This document shows positions 1 through 12,400 of a stretch of 16,768 bases of DNA, one piece after another (the first letter of the stretch is position 1; each line of letters opens with the position of its first letter). The notes beneath the pieces were generated by a model. That model did not search any database. It had not been told where the DNA came from and saw nothing but the letters and a program-made list of their open reading frames with translations. Origin of the DNA: Phoronis pallida (Eukaryota; Phoronida; Phoronidae); assembly GCA_028565715.1 (NCBI GenBank), contig JAOXYC010212016.1:1-16768 (forward strand), given 5' to 3'. The position numbers were made by a program, and so were the translations under genes.

Positions 1-247
1 CGAGAATATGAGAGGACTGAAATAAAGAGTTTGAATTGTCATAAAAGCCTTGCTTTTAACAATTTCTGCATAAATAAAAACTTGTTGCCGATATACACCA
101 ACTATGGGTAGAGAAGATATATTTACATGTACGACTTTTTTTAAAGGAATACTTTGGAAGAAATGTGGTCGTACTTGGAAAAAAACATGGCCATTCTTGG
201 ATGAAGTCATGTCAAGGGGGTTTCAGATTCTTAAGATATTGCCATAC
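1..247 (-). other. Intron, incomplete (kinase domain)
   Basis: Follows the GTATGG donor of the hinge exon. No open segment with splice sites or kinase motifs (HRD, DFG) is visible, so the next kinase exon must lie beyond base 1. Confidence 0.8.
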
Positions 248-445
248 CTCTGTCTTCTTTCTTGTGGATCTTAGAAAGCGTAACAAGTCCCCTTTGTTCA
301 TGAGTTCGAGTATTATAAACCGTGTTTTCCTTTCCAAACACACACCAATGATGTTCAATATGTGTTCGTGTTGGAAGTTACTCATCAGAAGAGCTTCTTT
401 GAGGAAGTCTTGTCTTTCTTTCAGTGTGGCAGTCTTTCTTAGTAA
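248..445 (-). CDS. ROS1: ROS1 exon: kinase N-lobe, alpha-C helix and hinge
   Basis: Sixty-six codons. Reads LLRKTATLKERQDFLKEALL, then MSNFQHEHILNIIGVCLERK and TRFIILELMNKGDLLRFLR. FLKEALLM carries the alpha-C Glu that would pair with the catalytic Lys. H-HIL-IIGVCL is the RTK beta-4 region. ILELM gives a Leu gatekeeper and the Glu-x-Met hinge, followed by NKGDLL. I chose acceptor CTTCCAG over AAGAAAG, 12 bases further in: it has the better tract and gives a gap-free alignment to the family. Donor GTATGG, phase 0. The HRD, DFG and later motifs lie off the window. Confidence 0.94.
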
Positions 446-3400
446 CTGGAAGTACAACATTTGTTCACGTGACAGTGGACAGTGGACACTAATGCCTTAT
501 CAACGACTTCCACATTTCTAAGGAATTACATATATCTTTCAAAATCTGCGGAAAAGGTAAGTCCCATAAAAAGACTTCCACGAAACAGACTACAAAACTC
601 AAATATTCCCCAGATCAGTTTCGAATTTTTCTGTCTTTTCAATATTTATGCCCTTTAGATATCAGTTAATTAATTTACACTGTACGGGATTTTCGGAAAA
701 TCACACTTCGTCATCAACGGTTTATGGTTAACAAGATGTGAAAACGTCATTCAACGACTTCAATTTCTAGCATTCGAAGATTTCGATTGTATGACATAAA
801 TGTGTTGCGTTGAGTAAGTTTTCTCTATATACCTTGACAGCGATTCTTGTTGTTTGTGAACCATCTCTCAAAACGCCTTCAAAGACGTCACCGAATGCGC
901 CACATCCTAGATACTTCTTCAACGATATATTTTTCCTTGGTATTCTGTGGAGTGATAGGGTATTCCGGTCGCCACTCATTCTACTGATTAAAGATAATTT
1001 GAAAAATACAATATGCACTACAAGGGAGAAAGCATATCCATGCGCATGTTGATTGTTTCGGAAAATTGGGTTGAATCTTAGTTGAAGCTTTATTTTCTGA
1101 AGTAAGTAAGTCAATATTCGAGAATAAAGGTGCTATCCCCGTCAGTTTCTGTACGTTATAAGAATTGGCAACTGTTCCTGCACAGGTCGCCAGTTTATCG
1201 ACCAACCGAGCTACATATGTAATCTACCATACAATAGCTAAACGAGTATGTAAAATTATTTTCAAGTATCTATATGCATTTGAACTAAACTACAAATTAT
1301 TGAAATCACTTAAAGTAATCCAAGACCATTCATTATGTCGTAAATTGAGTCAAATTACAAACCCCATCATGTAGTTGTAGAGTGAATTTCCGTGAAGCGC
1401 CATTTTTGGGAGTTTCGTCAACGGAGTCAATTCAGTCCCGGGTCCGCCATTATGGACATTTGAGAAAGCGATTGCACGCAATTTGTCTTGACGTCGCTTT
1501 AAGATACCTTAAAAATAGAGCAAATTCAATGATTTTCATTATCAATAACGACATATTGATTAGCTAAATACTCAAAAAATGGTTTGCAATATAACACCAA
1601 CTGGATTATTCTCGCATAACTAATTGTCACTTAATTGCTATGTCACCTACCACAGTAAATTGATACCCCAACAGCAATACCGAAAGCAGCAAGGACGGGC
1701 AACGTGGATGTCAACAGTGAAAACAATATGTCGGGCTTTCGCCAGACTCCTGAAAAACAAAAACCACAGCTGATTTTGGGCTCGTTAAGAGGTGTGACAA
1801 CATTAAAGGTAAATTCAAAATAAAAACCTCAACGCTTGTTGTGTCCAGCAAGAGCTGCAGAGAAGGACACACGTCAGACGAAGATGCGCTTAAACAAGAG
1901 CTGTTTTTCTAGGATCGGAAATGGTGACCAATTCAAACCAGGATGGAATTTACACTTGACATTGTTTCAAGTTAATGATAATTGTTTGAAAAATTCATTA
2001 TTCTACTAGAAAGAACAATTTATGCATTGATGAAGTGATTATACATCTTACGTAATAACTTCAGTGGTAAGCTACTTCGGCTAAATTCTCCTTGCCCATT
2101 GTCGTTAATGGCAGCTACCCTGAAATAGTACGTATGTCCTTTGGGGAGGCGTGTTGTATTCCAGGTGGTATTTATTCCTCGGTACACGTCTAGCCACCAG
2201 CTACTATTTGGGGATCTAAGTAAAAAAGAAGGGTTAAGTGATACTTTGTGTAAAATGTCGAATTTGAATCCGAGAAACAAATCATTTTCTTAGATTTTAC
2301 CTTATTTTATCATCATGATCATTACTACCCGCCATGACGTATGTTCAGCATTGTAGTTACCTTCATCGCCCTTTACATTGAACTTAGCATGTTATCGTCA
2401 CAGCTTTTATAGGTGGTTTTGGCAATAGTCCTTCAGGAGTCTCCCTTACTATAATTTACATTGTAAAATTCTACTTTGGAATCATATCATGAATGAACGT
2501 ATTACTACTACTACTAAGTTTGTTTCAAATTCTTTAGAAATTTCTGTTTGGTATCAATAAATCACCTAACTTAGTTTTATTTTTACCTAAATTGTAAGAT
2601 ATAGGTAACATTGCTTGATCCCCCACTGTAGTCCCATTGGATGGCATATGCCTTTGGTGTAAGTCTGTATATTTCTGGTGGTCGAAGTTGGACTGGGACG
2701 TCAGCTGTAATAAATTGTTTCATCACAACAGAGATGCATCTATGCCTTAAACGTTTTCTTTTCATACTTCCCATACATATTAAGCGGTTCTCTTTCCAAA
2801 TACCTTTTTAAAAGTATTAAAATCGACGTGATGATTTTTATTATGAAGAATTAAAAAGGACGACCAAGTCACAATGGAGACGTTGCAGGCCTATCTCAAC
2901 AAACATAGATCTTTTAACTCTCACTTAAACTACTGCGCTTGTTTTTGATGCGACGATTTTTATCATAAGGATCAGCCATAATATCTAAAACTACTGAAGT
3001 TCGGTAAACTATTACCATGATTACACACCTAGTGTCTTGAATACGAGTTGTTGCCGTTTAATCGGCCATCTAAACGTTGTTATGAATCCATTGTCGTTGC
3101 AAGTAAACTCGGCTTGAAAGTTGTAGCTGGTGCTGGGTTCTAGGTCATTTACATGTACAAGGAATGTATATTTGTCGATCAGTGTTATGTGAGTGTAGTT
3201 CAACAGAAGCAGAGTATCTCCTTCAACAGCCTGTAAGAATAACATTATTTTTTTTTTCAATTTTTTATGATAATTGCACTTGTCATGTCATCAGAGGCGA
3301 TTGTAGCCTCATAAGCGTCCACAACCTTGAAATCCTTTTTGTCATTGTATTTCCGATCAGTCGTCCAGTCTACCAACGTAATCGTTTACGAGGATTATAG

Positions 3401-6400
3401 TTCACTTCATTTGTGAGAATGTGTGTTTTGCTTTTAGCTTGTCATGCTATACTTTATATCCAGATATCAAGAAAACCCTTACCTTGGCCATCGCCACTGT
3501 TTGGTTGATGAACCTATCGTCAGCTGGTAACGACCATTTGAGGGTCAAGGATGTACTCGATACATTTTGAAGTATTACTTGGTTTGGCAAAGCATATGTT
3601 GCTGCCTTTATTTCTTTGCTAACGCTACACTTTGAAACCGCTACATTGCAAGCAAACACCTGGAATAGAATCGTTACATGAATTTATAGCCATAGCACAC
3701 GTGACAAGAGATGCTGCTCCCAGCATTAAGATCACAAATGGTATATTTATTCTATATCCAATCACAATCCTTTTGCAACAATTAAATAATTATGATGGTT
3801 CAATTTTACGGCATATTAAAAAAACTTCAAAAGGGAAGCATGCTTGAACTGAATGTTTTGATTTCGTACTAAGTCTCTATAATACATTGATGATGATGTT
3901 GTTTCTCTTACCTTTAATGTGTATATCTGTGACGGTTGCAGATTAGTTATTTTCCTCTTGTGTGAGGCGAAGGGCAAAAATGAACTGCTCTGCTGCGAAG
4001 AAGCTCCATATTCATCCTTTGTCTTCCAAAATATCCTGTATCTAATACTTGTGTTGAGACCGTTCAGCTTAGCTGGTGGCGTCCATGTGGCAGTCAAAGT
4101 AAATGGATCATTAACTTGCACAAATACATCCCGTGGCTCTGACGGTTCTGTCGTTGGATCGAATGTTTGATTAAGTTACATATTTCTATTTTTAATTCCT
4201 CTGAAATTGATCAAGTTAACTTCTATTTCAACAAGTTCTACTTATACAAACTGATAATCGAGCCAAACTTGTAAGTTTGTGTTGCTTAGAAATAATCAAA
4301 TGGAGATGTAAATGTACAGTCAAATTGTAACAAAAAGACACGTCTATTTCTCACGAGATTTACCTTTAGGTTGAGTTCTGACCATTGTGAGAGGACTAGG
4401 CTCGTGGTTCTCGTCATAGTAGTTGGACGTTACCACTTGTATACCATACTCTGTGTACGGTTCCAGGTCTTTTATTGTCACGTCGTTACTGTACGTGGTC
4501 TGTAAAAGATGGGAGTTAAAACACTCACCCTTGCTGAATCGTTCGGGGCATGGATAGCCTGGCGCTTATTTCAATTTGGTGTCATTAGTCAAACTTGGTT
4601 TTGAAGTTGCCACTTACCAGAAGGAGCACTTTGGTATTGTATTTAGTAAAATATCCAAAGAACCTTGTCTTTTTACCCTTTTCAATTCTGCAGCATACCT
4701 TTCAGTTGTGCAACCAACATTGATAACAAAGAAAGGTCAGAAGTTATTTTAGAAACCATGAAGACAGTGATGTTTTATAGGCTTAACTTACCATGTTATA
4801 ACAATTCCAATTTTCTTCACACGATCTTAGTGTCGAGTTACTATCATATGACAGATTATGAACTTTGAAGAAGAAAGTCACATATTTCACTGTTGGTTGA
4901 AGGATGTTGAGACAGTGCTGTAGTTTGTCCTCATTAGAGTAGTTCAACCTCAAAGAACTAGAAGTAGAACTCAGAAGAACGACATCAGTGATCATTGGAG
5001 GTATCAAGCATGCGGAATCTGTAATGAGATCCAGGAGTGTTGGAAAAAGAAGTTGACAGGCTACCATTGTAAAATACAGAGATGACAGAGGTGTTTGATT
5101 TGGTGGTTTAGTTAACATAGGACAAAACGTTGCTTGTCATTCAGGAATAAGTGACAGTGACTGAAAACTAAGTGGTAGGTCAAACACGGTAACGTGAATC
5201 GTGGTGTCTAACTCGTTTTACTTAAGATTAGCCAACTTACATCTTATACAAAATGGAGATGACAAAAGAATTTCAAAAATACAGTATCAGTATTGGTACC
5301 TGGCATTCGCTGGGATTCGGCGTCTGACGTGGTGATCTGTGTACTAATCAGATTATTAAATTTCAGTGAGACAGTGTTTGTTATCGCTCCATTTTCTTTA
5401 TTCAGCATTGTGATTCGAGAAGCTTCAACCAAATAAACGCGCATCTTGTCAACGACTATTTGAGAAAGACGTGAACCTGTAACATTGCAACGGATCAGTT
5501 GTGCAGAAACAAACTGCATTTTTAATCTAACATAAATGTCCGAACTTATCAGTACTGCAAAGAACAGCTGCATTTCAACTAAAATTGTACCAAGAATAGC
5601 CGTGTATATAACGGTTTAGACGACAAGCAACTACATCTTAACAATTGCAACTCGTTCACTGATCTTTTCAAGCATGCTTCACGTTACAATAGATCACTAC
5701 TACAACTCCATCTATCTTACCTTTCAAGAAATCAAACCCAAGCAGTTCATGACAGGCACATCCATCAGAAAGCCAAAGATGATTCGTTGAAGATACTAGA
5801 TACAATGTCGATTGCAGTTGCGATGCATCGACACCAAACACCGATTGCCATCTTTCAAAGGTGCAGTTGCAACTACTAGCAACACTTCGATGTGGTCTTG
5901 TCGAGAGTTGGTTAAAGAATGGTGTCGAATGTAATGACTTCAGGTCTGTGCAGTATATTTGTTCATCCGTGCTCCAAAACAGTTTACTAAAAGCAGTAAA
6001 AAATAATTAAAGGGTATGATAATGTCGCTTACTCGCAAAGGTTAAAGACATCAAAAGCGATACCGGTACTTCATTGAAATTAAGACTACGTTGTAACTTG
6101 TATGGGACGACCATAGACAAATAATCTAATACAAACCTATCCAAGGGATTGATTTGAATAACTCCTATAGTCAAACTACGTTGCACTAGCGTCTCTTTTG
6201 TTCTTTTTGCCAAGTCGTACATGGCAATGTGACTTCCACTACCAACATCTTCTATCCAGAATATATGCATACCCACCCAGTCTGCAATAAGGCATCTAGT
6301 AGATACGTTCTGAACCAGAATCTGTTAAAAGAGAGAGAACGATCAGATGTACTGAATGATAATACAGTCTGACGGATTACATTGCCGAGAACAGCATGTT

Positions 6401-9400
6401 ACAGTACACTTAACAAATAAGATACTGAGGCTACACTGTACCTCATCTAAAAATGCTCAATGTCTGAGAGATACATTAAACAAAAATATCGTGTGACGGG
6501 CGAAAGCAAGATGAAACAATACACTTTAATTAGGCTTGAACCAGAACAACATGGCACAACAATGAAGGAAGGCCTCACTCAATGAATAGCATGGGAAAAA
6601 CGATTTAAAACAATGGACAATGGAGGTAAAGGCAGTACCGTGTGCGTTAATTGGTTTTGTTGCATGATGAGAGAACCAAACTCATCCAACCAGAAGAGTT
6701 GACCAGCATGGCTGATGGTTGCGATGCTTGTTGCTGAAGTATTCACAAGGACTTTGGACGTTTGGATATCCACATCGAGTCGACTAATTGAAGAACCATC
6801 AGCAACCAATACCTCGGGTGGGTGGGTTAAACCTGAAATTCAAAATTAGAAAATTAGTTTTTTAACAATTGCACAAATCCCAGATTGAATTGTTATTAAA
6901 GGAGGGGACTTTTCCATCGTACTTCGAATGTTGAGAAGTAATGCTTTTTGTAATGAGAAATTATTAATTGATAAAACCGGTGAAAATGAATAGTGTAATG
7001 AATAGTGTAAAAGCATCAGGAACCTGTGAGGCACTTACCAGATGAATTGATGGTTACTTCGGAGCTGTTCACACATCGTTTAGGATTACACGCCTCGACC
7101 TGAAAATTGTGAAATTTTGAAGAGATGTCTTTTTCAAAGTGTAAAGCAAGGTGTGTCGACGAAATACTCGATGCCATGTTCATCAAAATACTTTCAATTC
7201 GTGATTTTGTCACCTCCTACATCGGTGTCAGAAGAATAAGTATAATAATAATATACCTTAAATGTGTACGTTCTTTGCAAAAGAATATCCTTCATTACAA
7301 CTCGTGTTGTGTTTGTAACTGTGACACTAGTGTTGGGACGAACCGTGTTGCTTTCAGAGATTCGGTACAGCGTATACCCTAAAAGAAAACAAATAGTTCA
7401 AATGATATTGTTTCCCAAATTCTATGGATAGACCAATATAAGCCAAGAGCTCAAAACTACCATATAACTTTATATTATTACAGAAGTGCCTTGCGGATAA
7501 CTTGCAAAGACATCAACAAACGCACTTCTGATGACATAAGCCTTTGATGGAGCTTTAATCTGATATCACGTGACCAAAAATCCTCCAATCAAATATCAAA
7601 TCTACTAAGGTGTTACATAATAAATCCCCTGCAAATTGGTTCACATATGAACAATGTTGGTGTCTATCAGACAGTTACATGCAGTGAACCGAAGTGCGAA
7701 ATAAATAATCGCCTGACTAACCAAGAAGCTTGCCATTCAAGGATACAGGGGGATTCCATCTGACCTCAGCCGAAAGTGACACCTGGTGGTCGATGGAAGT
7801 AGTGTGCTCCCCTCTGAACACTCGGAGATTATACGGCTCAGTAGGATCTGAAAAGGCGATAAATTGGCAAGATATACATGTATTCATGGAAAGAAAGGCA
7901 TGTACAGAAGTACCGTTAAACAATTTAAACGCCACGAAGTAACTGTAAAACCAAACTCAAGTGCATGTTGTGTTACTTGTAAAGGCCGTCATATTTGTAA
8001 GATCATGGACAAGTGGAGCAGAGACGTTTTTTCAGGAATGACGTCTGGATTTACATTACTAACCAGACATTGGGGAGAAGAGTAATGTGCTGGAAACTGG
8101 TCCTCGAATCCATCTAGTTGATGGTGCAATAGAAATGGTAAAGTATGTATATGGTGCCATGAAATCAACTGTTATTTCTGATACATTCGTCACCTGCAAT
8201 ACAATGGTAAGATTTGTCAGACATAACAAAGCCACTTGAAACAATCCAAACAATTAGTTATTGTACGGTGTAACATAAGATGTTTCGGTAAACTAGTTTA
8301 TATCGGACAACGGATGTGTTGCCCAAAAGCAATCAATTTTGTAAAACAAATCAAAATTGGTTTACAAGACAATTTGAAAACAAAAGTTTAAAAGAAATTT
8401 AAAAAGGGATCGTGAATGAATGATCTGAATGAATCTTTTCATTTATTATGGGGACAAATGTAACAAAAAGATCCTGCCGACAGGGCTTAAAGGTCACTTT
8501 AACAGCAAAACCAACTATTTTGACAACAGAGTAAATCCCTTTTTCTTCCAACCTACTTGCTTATTTTTGATAATGTTGCGGTTTTCTTCATGTTGAATCA
8601 TGACAGTGTAGAGCAGTTTTGTGTTATTCACACATTCATCCCGTTGCCAGGTAACAGCAAATGTTTCCCAATGTTCTCCAACGATACGTATAGCAGAAGA
8701 CGGAATAATGCATGGCCTTACTTTCAAATTCTCAATTGAACCTGTGAAAAACGAATTAATTTCAACAGGAGAACTCATATTTGTTATCTGGAACAAGAGC
8801 TAAAGCTTTGAAAAATAAATGTAATTTTCTGCAATTCATTAGTCCTCTACGCTTTTGTGAACACTAAAAAGATGCTATCCTAAGACGTGTACATGCAATC
8901 TTTAAAGACTGACTTACTTGCTTTCATTTCCTCTGAGATGGTGAATGCAGATATCAATCCATCACTGTTCATCTTCGCTGTGTGGTTGCCAGCAGTGTCT
9001 ATCACCCAGATGTCTTTGTCGTCGAGGTAAAACAGACGATTACTCACATAGTACAGGGACGACAACATGTAACTATTTGGAAAAAGTAACGAGAATATGA
9101 GAAACAGTACTACATGTAACACTTTTTTGGAAATTTAAATACGACTGTAGGCGTGCTTGAAATACTATTTCATTGGTAGTTTATTTAGACCACAACTTTT
9201 CCACCAAGATAAAAAAAAACAATGTAACCTGGTCTTTAAGACAGTCACATGATGTTCCTTGGTGACAGTGTCTAGAGCAGACGAGAAGAGGTATCGGTTA
9301 TCATCACTGTGAACAATCCAGTATAGCACTCGGTGATGCTGATCAACAGTCATTCCGGTAATGACCGACATAATGTTGTTACTGCGATACCACACTGTAC

Positions 9401-12400
9401 AGCTCGATTCGTCTGCGTTCAGGAAACAACGATTGATTGAAGGCGTGAAAGGCTTTGCAGATGTCCAGTAAAGAAATCCAAACAGGGCGTCGATTATAAT
9501 GGATTTAGCGGAGGCATGAACTATTGTTGTTTCTTTAAACTGTATGAGGTCTGACTTCACTATCTGAAAAAACCCATCGTAGTTGCTCTATTTGGTCTAA
9601 ACATGACAGATTTGGCTATATCTTTTATGTATATGTAGTATATGTAGTAACACTGTTAGAAAAGAAACTTGTCGGTTAAATAAAGACTTTGACTCTACAG
9701 GATGAGGTTGTATATGTGAAGTTAAGCAAGTTTAAGTTTAGGAAAAGATTGTTTATTTCAATAAAATAGCAGTGAACAGTTTTGGGAGTAGAGACATACC
9801 ATTGAACCATTTTTTGATATCCAAACTATCTGCTGACCGATCCAGTCATAAGCAAAAGCCATTACGCCATAAACATCTATCAGTGGCCGTGAAGAGATAT
9901 TTGATGAATGAAATATTAAAAGTACATCGTCACTTGTCCGAAGAAACAGTCTCTGTCCAGAAACGTGAATGTCTGAAAGCAATAAATTGAAAATGAGACG
10001 GAACCTTTCTAGTTTATTTTACATTTGGAGACAGTCCTTCCGCTAAACAGGTTTAGTATTTACATGATCGCGTATGTATATGACTTACCAAGTCGAAGAG
10101 AATTATACAGGACTTATCTTCATAAGACATAGTATTCAGGTATTTAGGTATTCAGATACAGAACGACTGATTAAGTTTCTCAATAATCAATCTGTGACAC
10201 AAAAATAAAAGCCGAAATGATAATTAAATGAAGGGAAAAAATTTTCAATCACATTGAAGAATTACCTGTAATATTTCCAACCTCTTTTGAAACATTCATA
10301 GCACCAACAATGTCCTGGTAACGTCCATCCGTAGTTGCACTATATATTGTATTCGAATCTTTCTGACTGTAGATAACTCGCGTATTTGTGTGACCTAAAC
10401 GATGTATAAAAGACTTCAACCTTTACACAATAAAATGATTAATCGATAAATGTTTAAAAACTGATCTAAGTCAAAACTTCTGCAATCTACCCACGAAATA
10501 TCCTCGATGTACTACCACATAATATGTACATGTATACAAAGGATGTTACCTGAATCAAATGTCAAGCCACGAAACATTCGCGACCACGGCCCATTCCCGC
10601 CCTCTGAGTATGCCCTGACTCTGGCAGTGTAAGCACTACTTGGTAGGAGGTGAATCAAGAGCAGTGAGGTGGATGTTACACCAGAGGTAACATTAGTCGT
10701 ACCAGTTCCATCAGCCAGTTCGACTGTGTATAGCCATTCACGATAAGCACCTTCGCCTAAGAACAATGTATAAGAAAAACGTTAGGTAAGATTTGGTAAC
10801 TTCGGTCAGCTATGAATTTTGAAGTTGTGTAACACCGATGAAAGAAAAGTATGTCAAAGTGCAACGTCATACGAAAGTTCTTAGAGTGCTTCAGTCACAA
10901 AGGAAGTTTGTGATTAAAAAGTTGAAGACGAGAAAAAAAACAATGTTCATGGTGGAAAAACGACAAGTTTGTGTTGGGTCATAGCAAAACCAGTTGACAG
11001 AATTAGTGTGATGTAAGGGACATTAAGAATTCTCACAAATTTGTAAATTTCGTCACCCATTTAAATTTAGACCTACCACTGTTTGATAGATCCTTAGGCT
11101 TGGACCAACTGACAAGTGCTGTTGTTGTTGTGAATATGACCTGCAGCGATGTTGGTTCAGAAGTGGGGGCTGAAATATTCAAAAGCCTGAACATTTGTAT
11201 TTGGCTTTCGCCGAAGCTGAATCTGTTAACAAAATTGAAAACAATCAAGGTGAAACGATGAAAAAGGTAAACCCTTATACGTTATTCGAGTGCAAGCTGT
11301 TCACAATATTGAATTAATTTTTTTCATTAAAAGGAGAATCTTACCTAAATTTCGTCCATTGTGACATATACTTTGGTCTTCGTCAGTGTCTCCCCTGATG
11401 TTGAGGAATGGCATGCTGGTAAAGACTCCAGTAGGCCTATGTGAAATGTTGGTGATATTCAATGCTCACCTTTTGCAATGAATGTGAATGGAATTTAATA
11501 TAAATAATATGCAAACAACCTTTTGAGCCTATTCATTCTTTTAACTAATTCAGTTCTCTTACAAAAACAATTAAACATGTTATTTAAAATGATTGGTTAA
11601 TTGAATCCTTACCAGGTACCGGTTGTGCATTTGGGTGCACTATTGTCATCCCATAATAGCGCCTGTTCTCCAGGGGAAGATACGTTCTTCTGTATTCGTG
11701 GGTGATGAAATCAAACTCTTCACTTGCGGCTTTGTCACCACTCGTCCAAAATATCTGTCTATCAACTTTAGCAATGCTGGAGACCTCTTTTGAGCCATCC
11801 TTGGACTGTCTACAGACATCTAACATGTGACGCATTTTATTCCCATTGATATCTATTGTTTGAAAGCATCTGTCTGTGGCGTTGACAAAGTAAATGGTGG
11901 ATTGCAGATAGTCGACGGCAAGAGAATATACATTGGCCACGGTTAGAATGAGTTCTGCTCTTGCCTTCGAACTGCTCTGTTGTAAAGAATCCAAATCCAA
12001 TCGATAAATACCACTGTTTCGAAGAGACCAAAACAGATATCTGTAAAAGAAAAAAAATGTGTACTAGATTTTACTCGTGCCACACTTAACAAAAAATGCG
12101 AATAGGCCCTATTTGACTAAACATACTTTCTAAATGAGTTGACATGCTCTTTCATAGTATAGCCTTGATTAATAGATACAGTACTGGAACAACAATTTAC
12201 ACATATGTCGTTGACTTACCCATTGACAGGATCGGCTACAACACACGTTGGGCGCGACGTTAGATTACCAACAACCATGCGACAAGAATCTTCAACGAAA
12301 CAACCAATAATCTGTAAAGAAGGATTAGTGTGAGTCACAATTTAGAAAATCCTAGTTATGTTGAATAGAAACATCAATAGTGACAAACTTAAGTCCATTG

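Noticed and set aside
434-445. Alternative acceptor AAGAAAG at 434-435 for the hinge exon
   Set aside because: It is in frame but has a poor pyrimidine tract and removes four residues (LLRK) needed for a gap-free alignment to the family. CTTCCAG at 446-448 is better.
165-521. Plus-strand open frame of 118 codons
   Set aside because: It lies antisense to the kinase hinge exon (248-445), whose minus-strand translation is clearly a tyrosine kinase. The plus-strand product resembles nothing known.
7730-8085. Overlapping plus-strand open frames
   Set aside because: They overlap the FN3-5 exon in antisense plus intron sequence, with no recognisable domain or splice support.
8557-8803. Plus-strand open frames over FN3-4
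   Set aside because: Antisense shadows of the FN3-4 exon.
9089-9102. CGAGAATATGAGA shared with bases 1-13
   Set aside because: A 13-base match in AT-rich intron sequence without further similarity; most likely chance.
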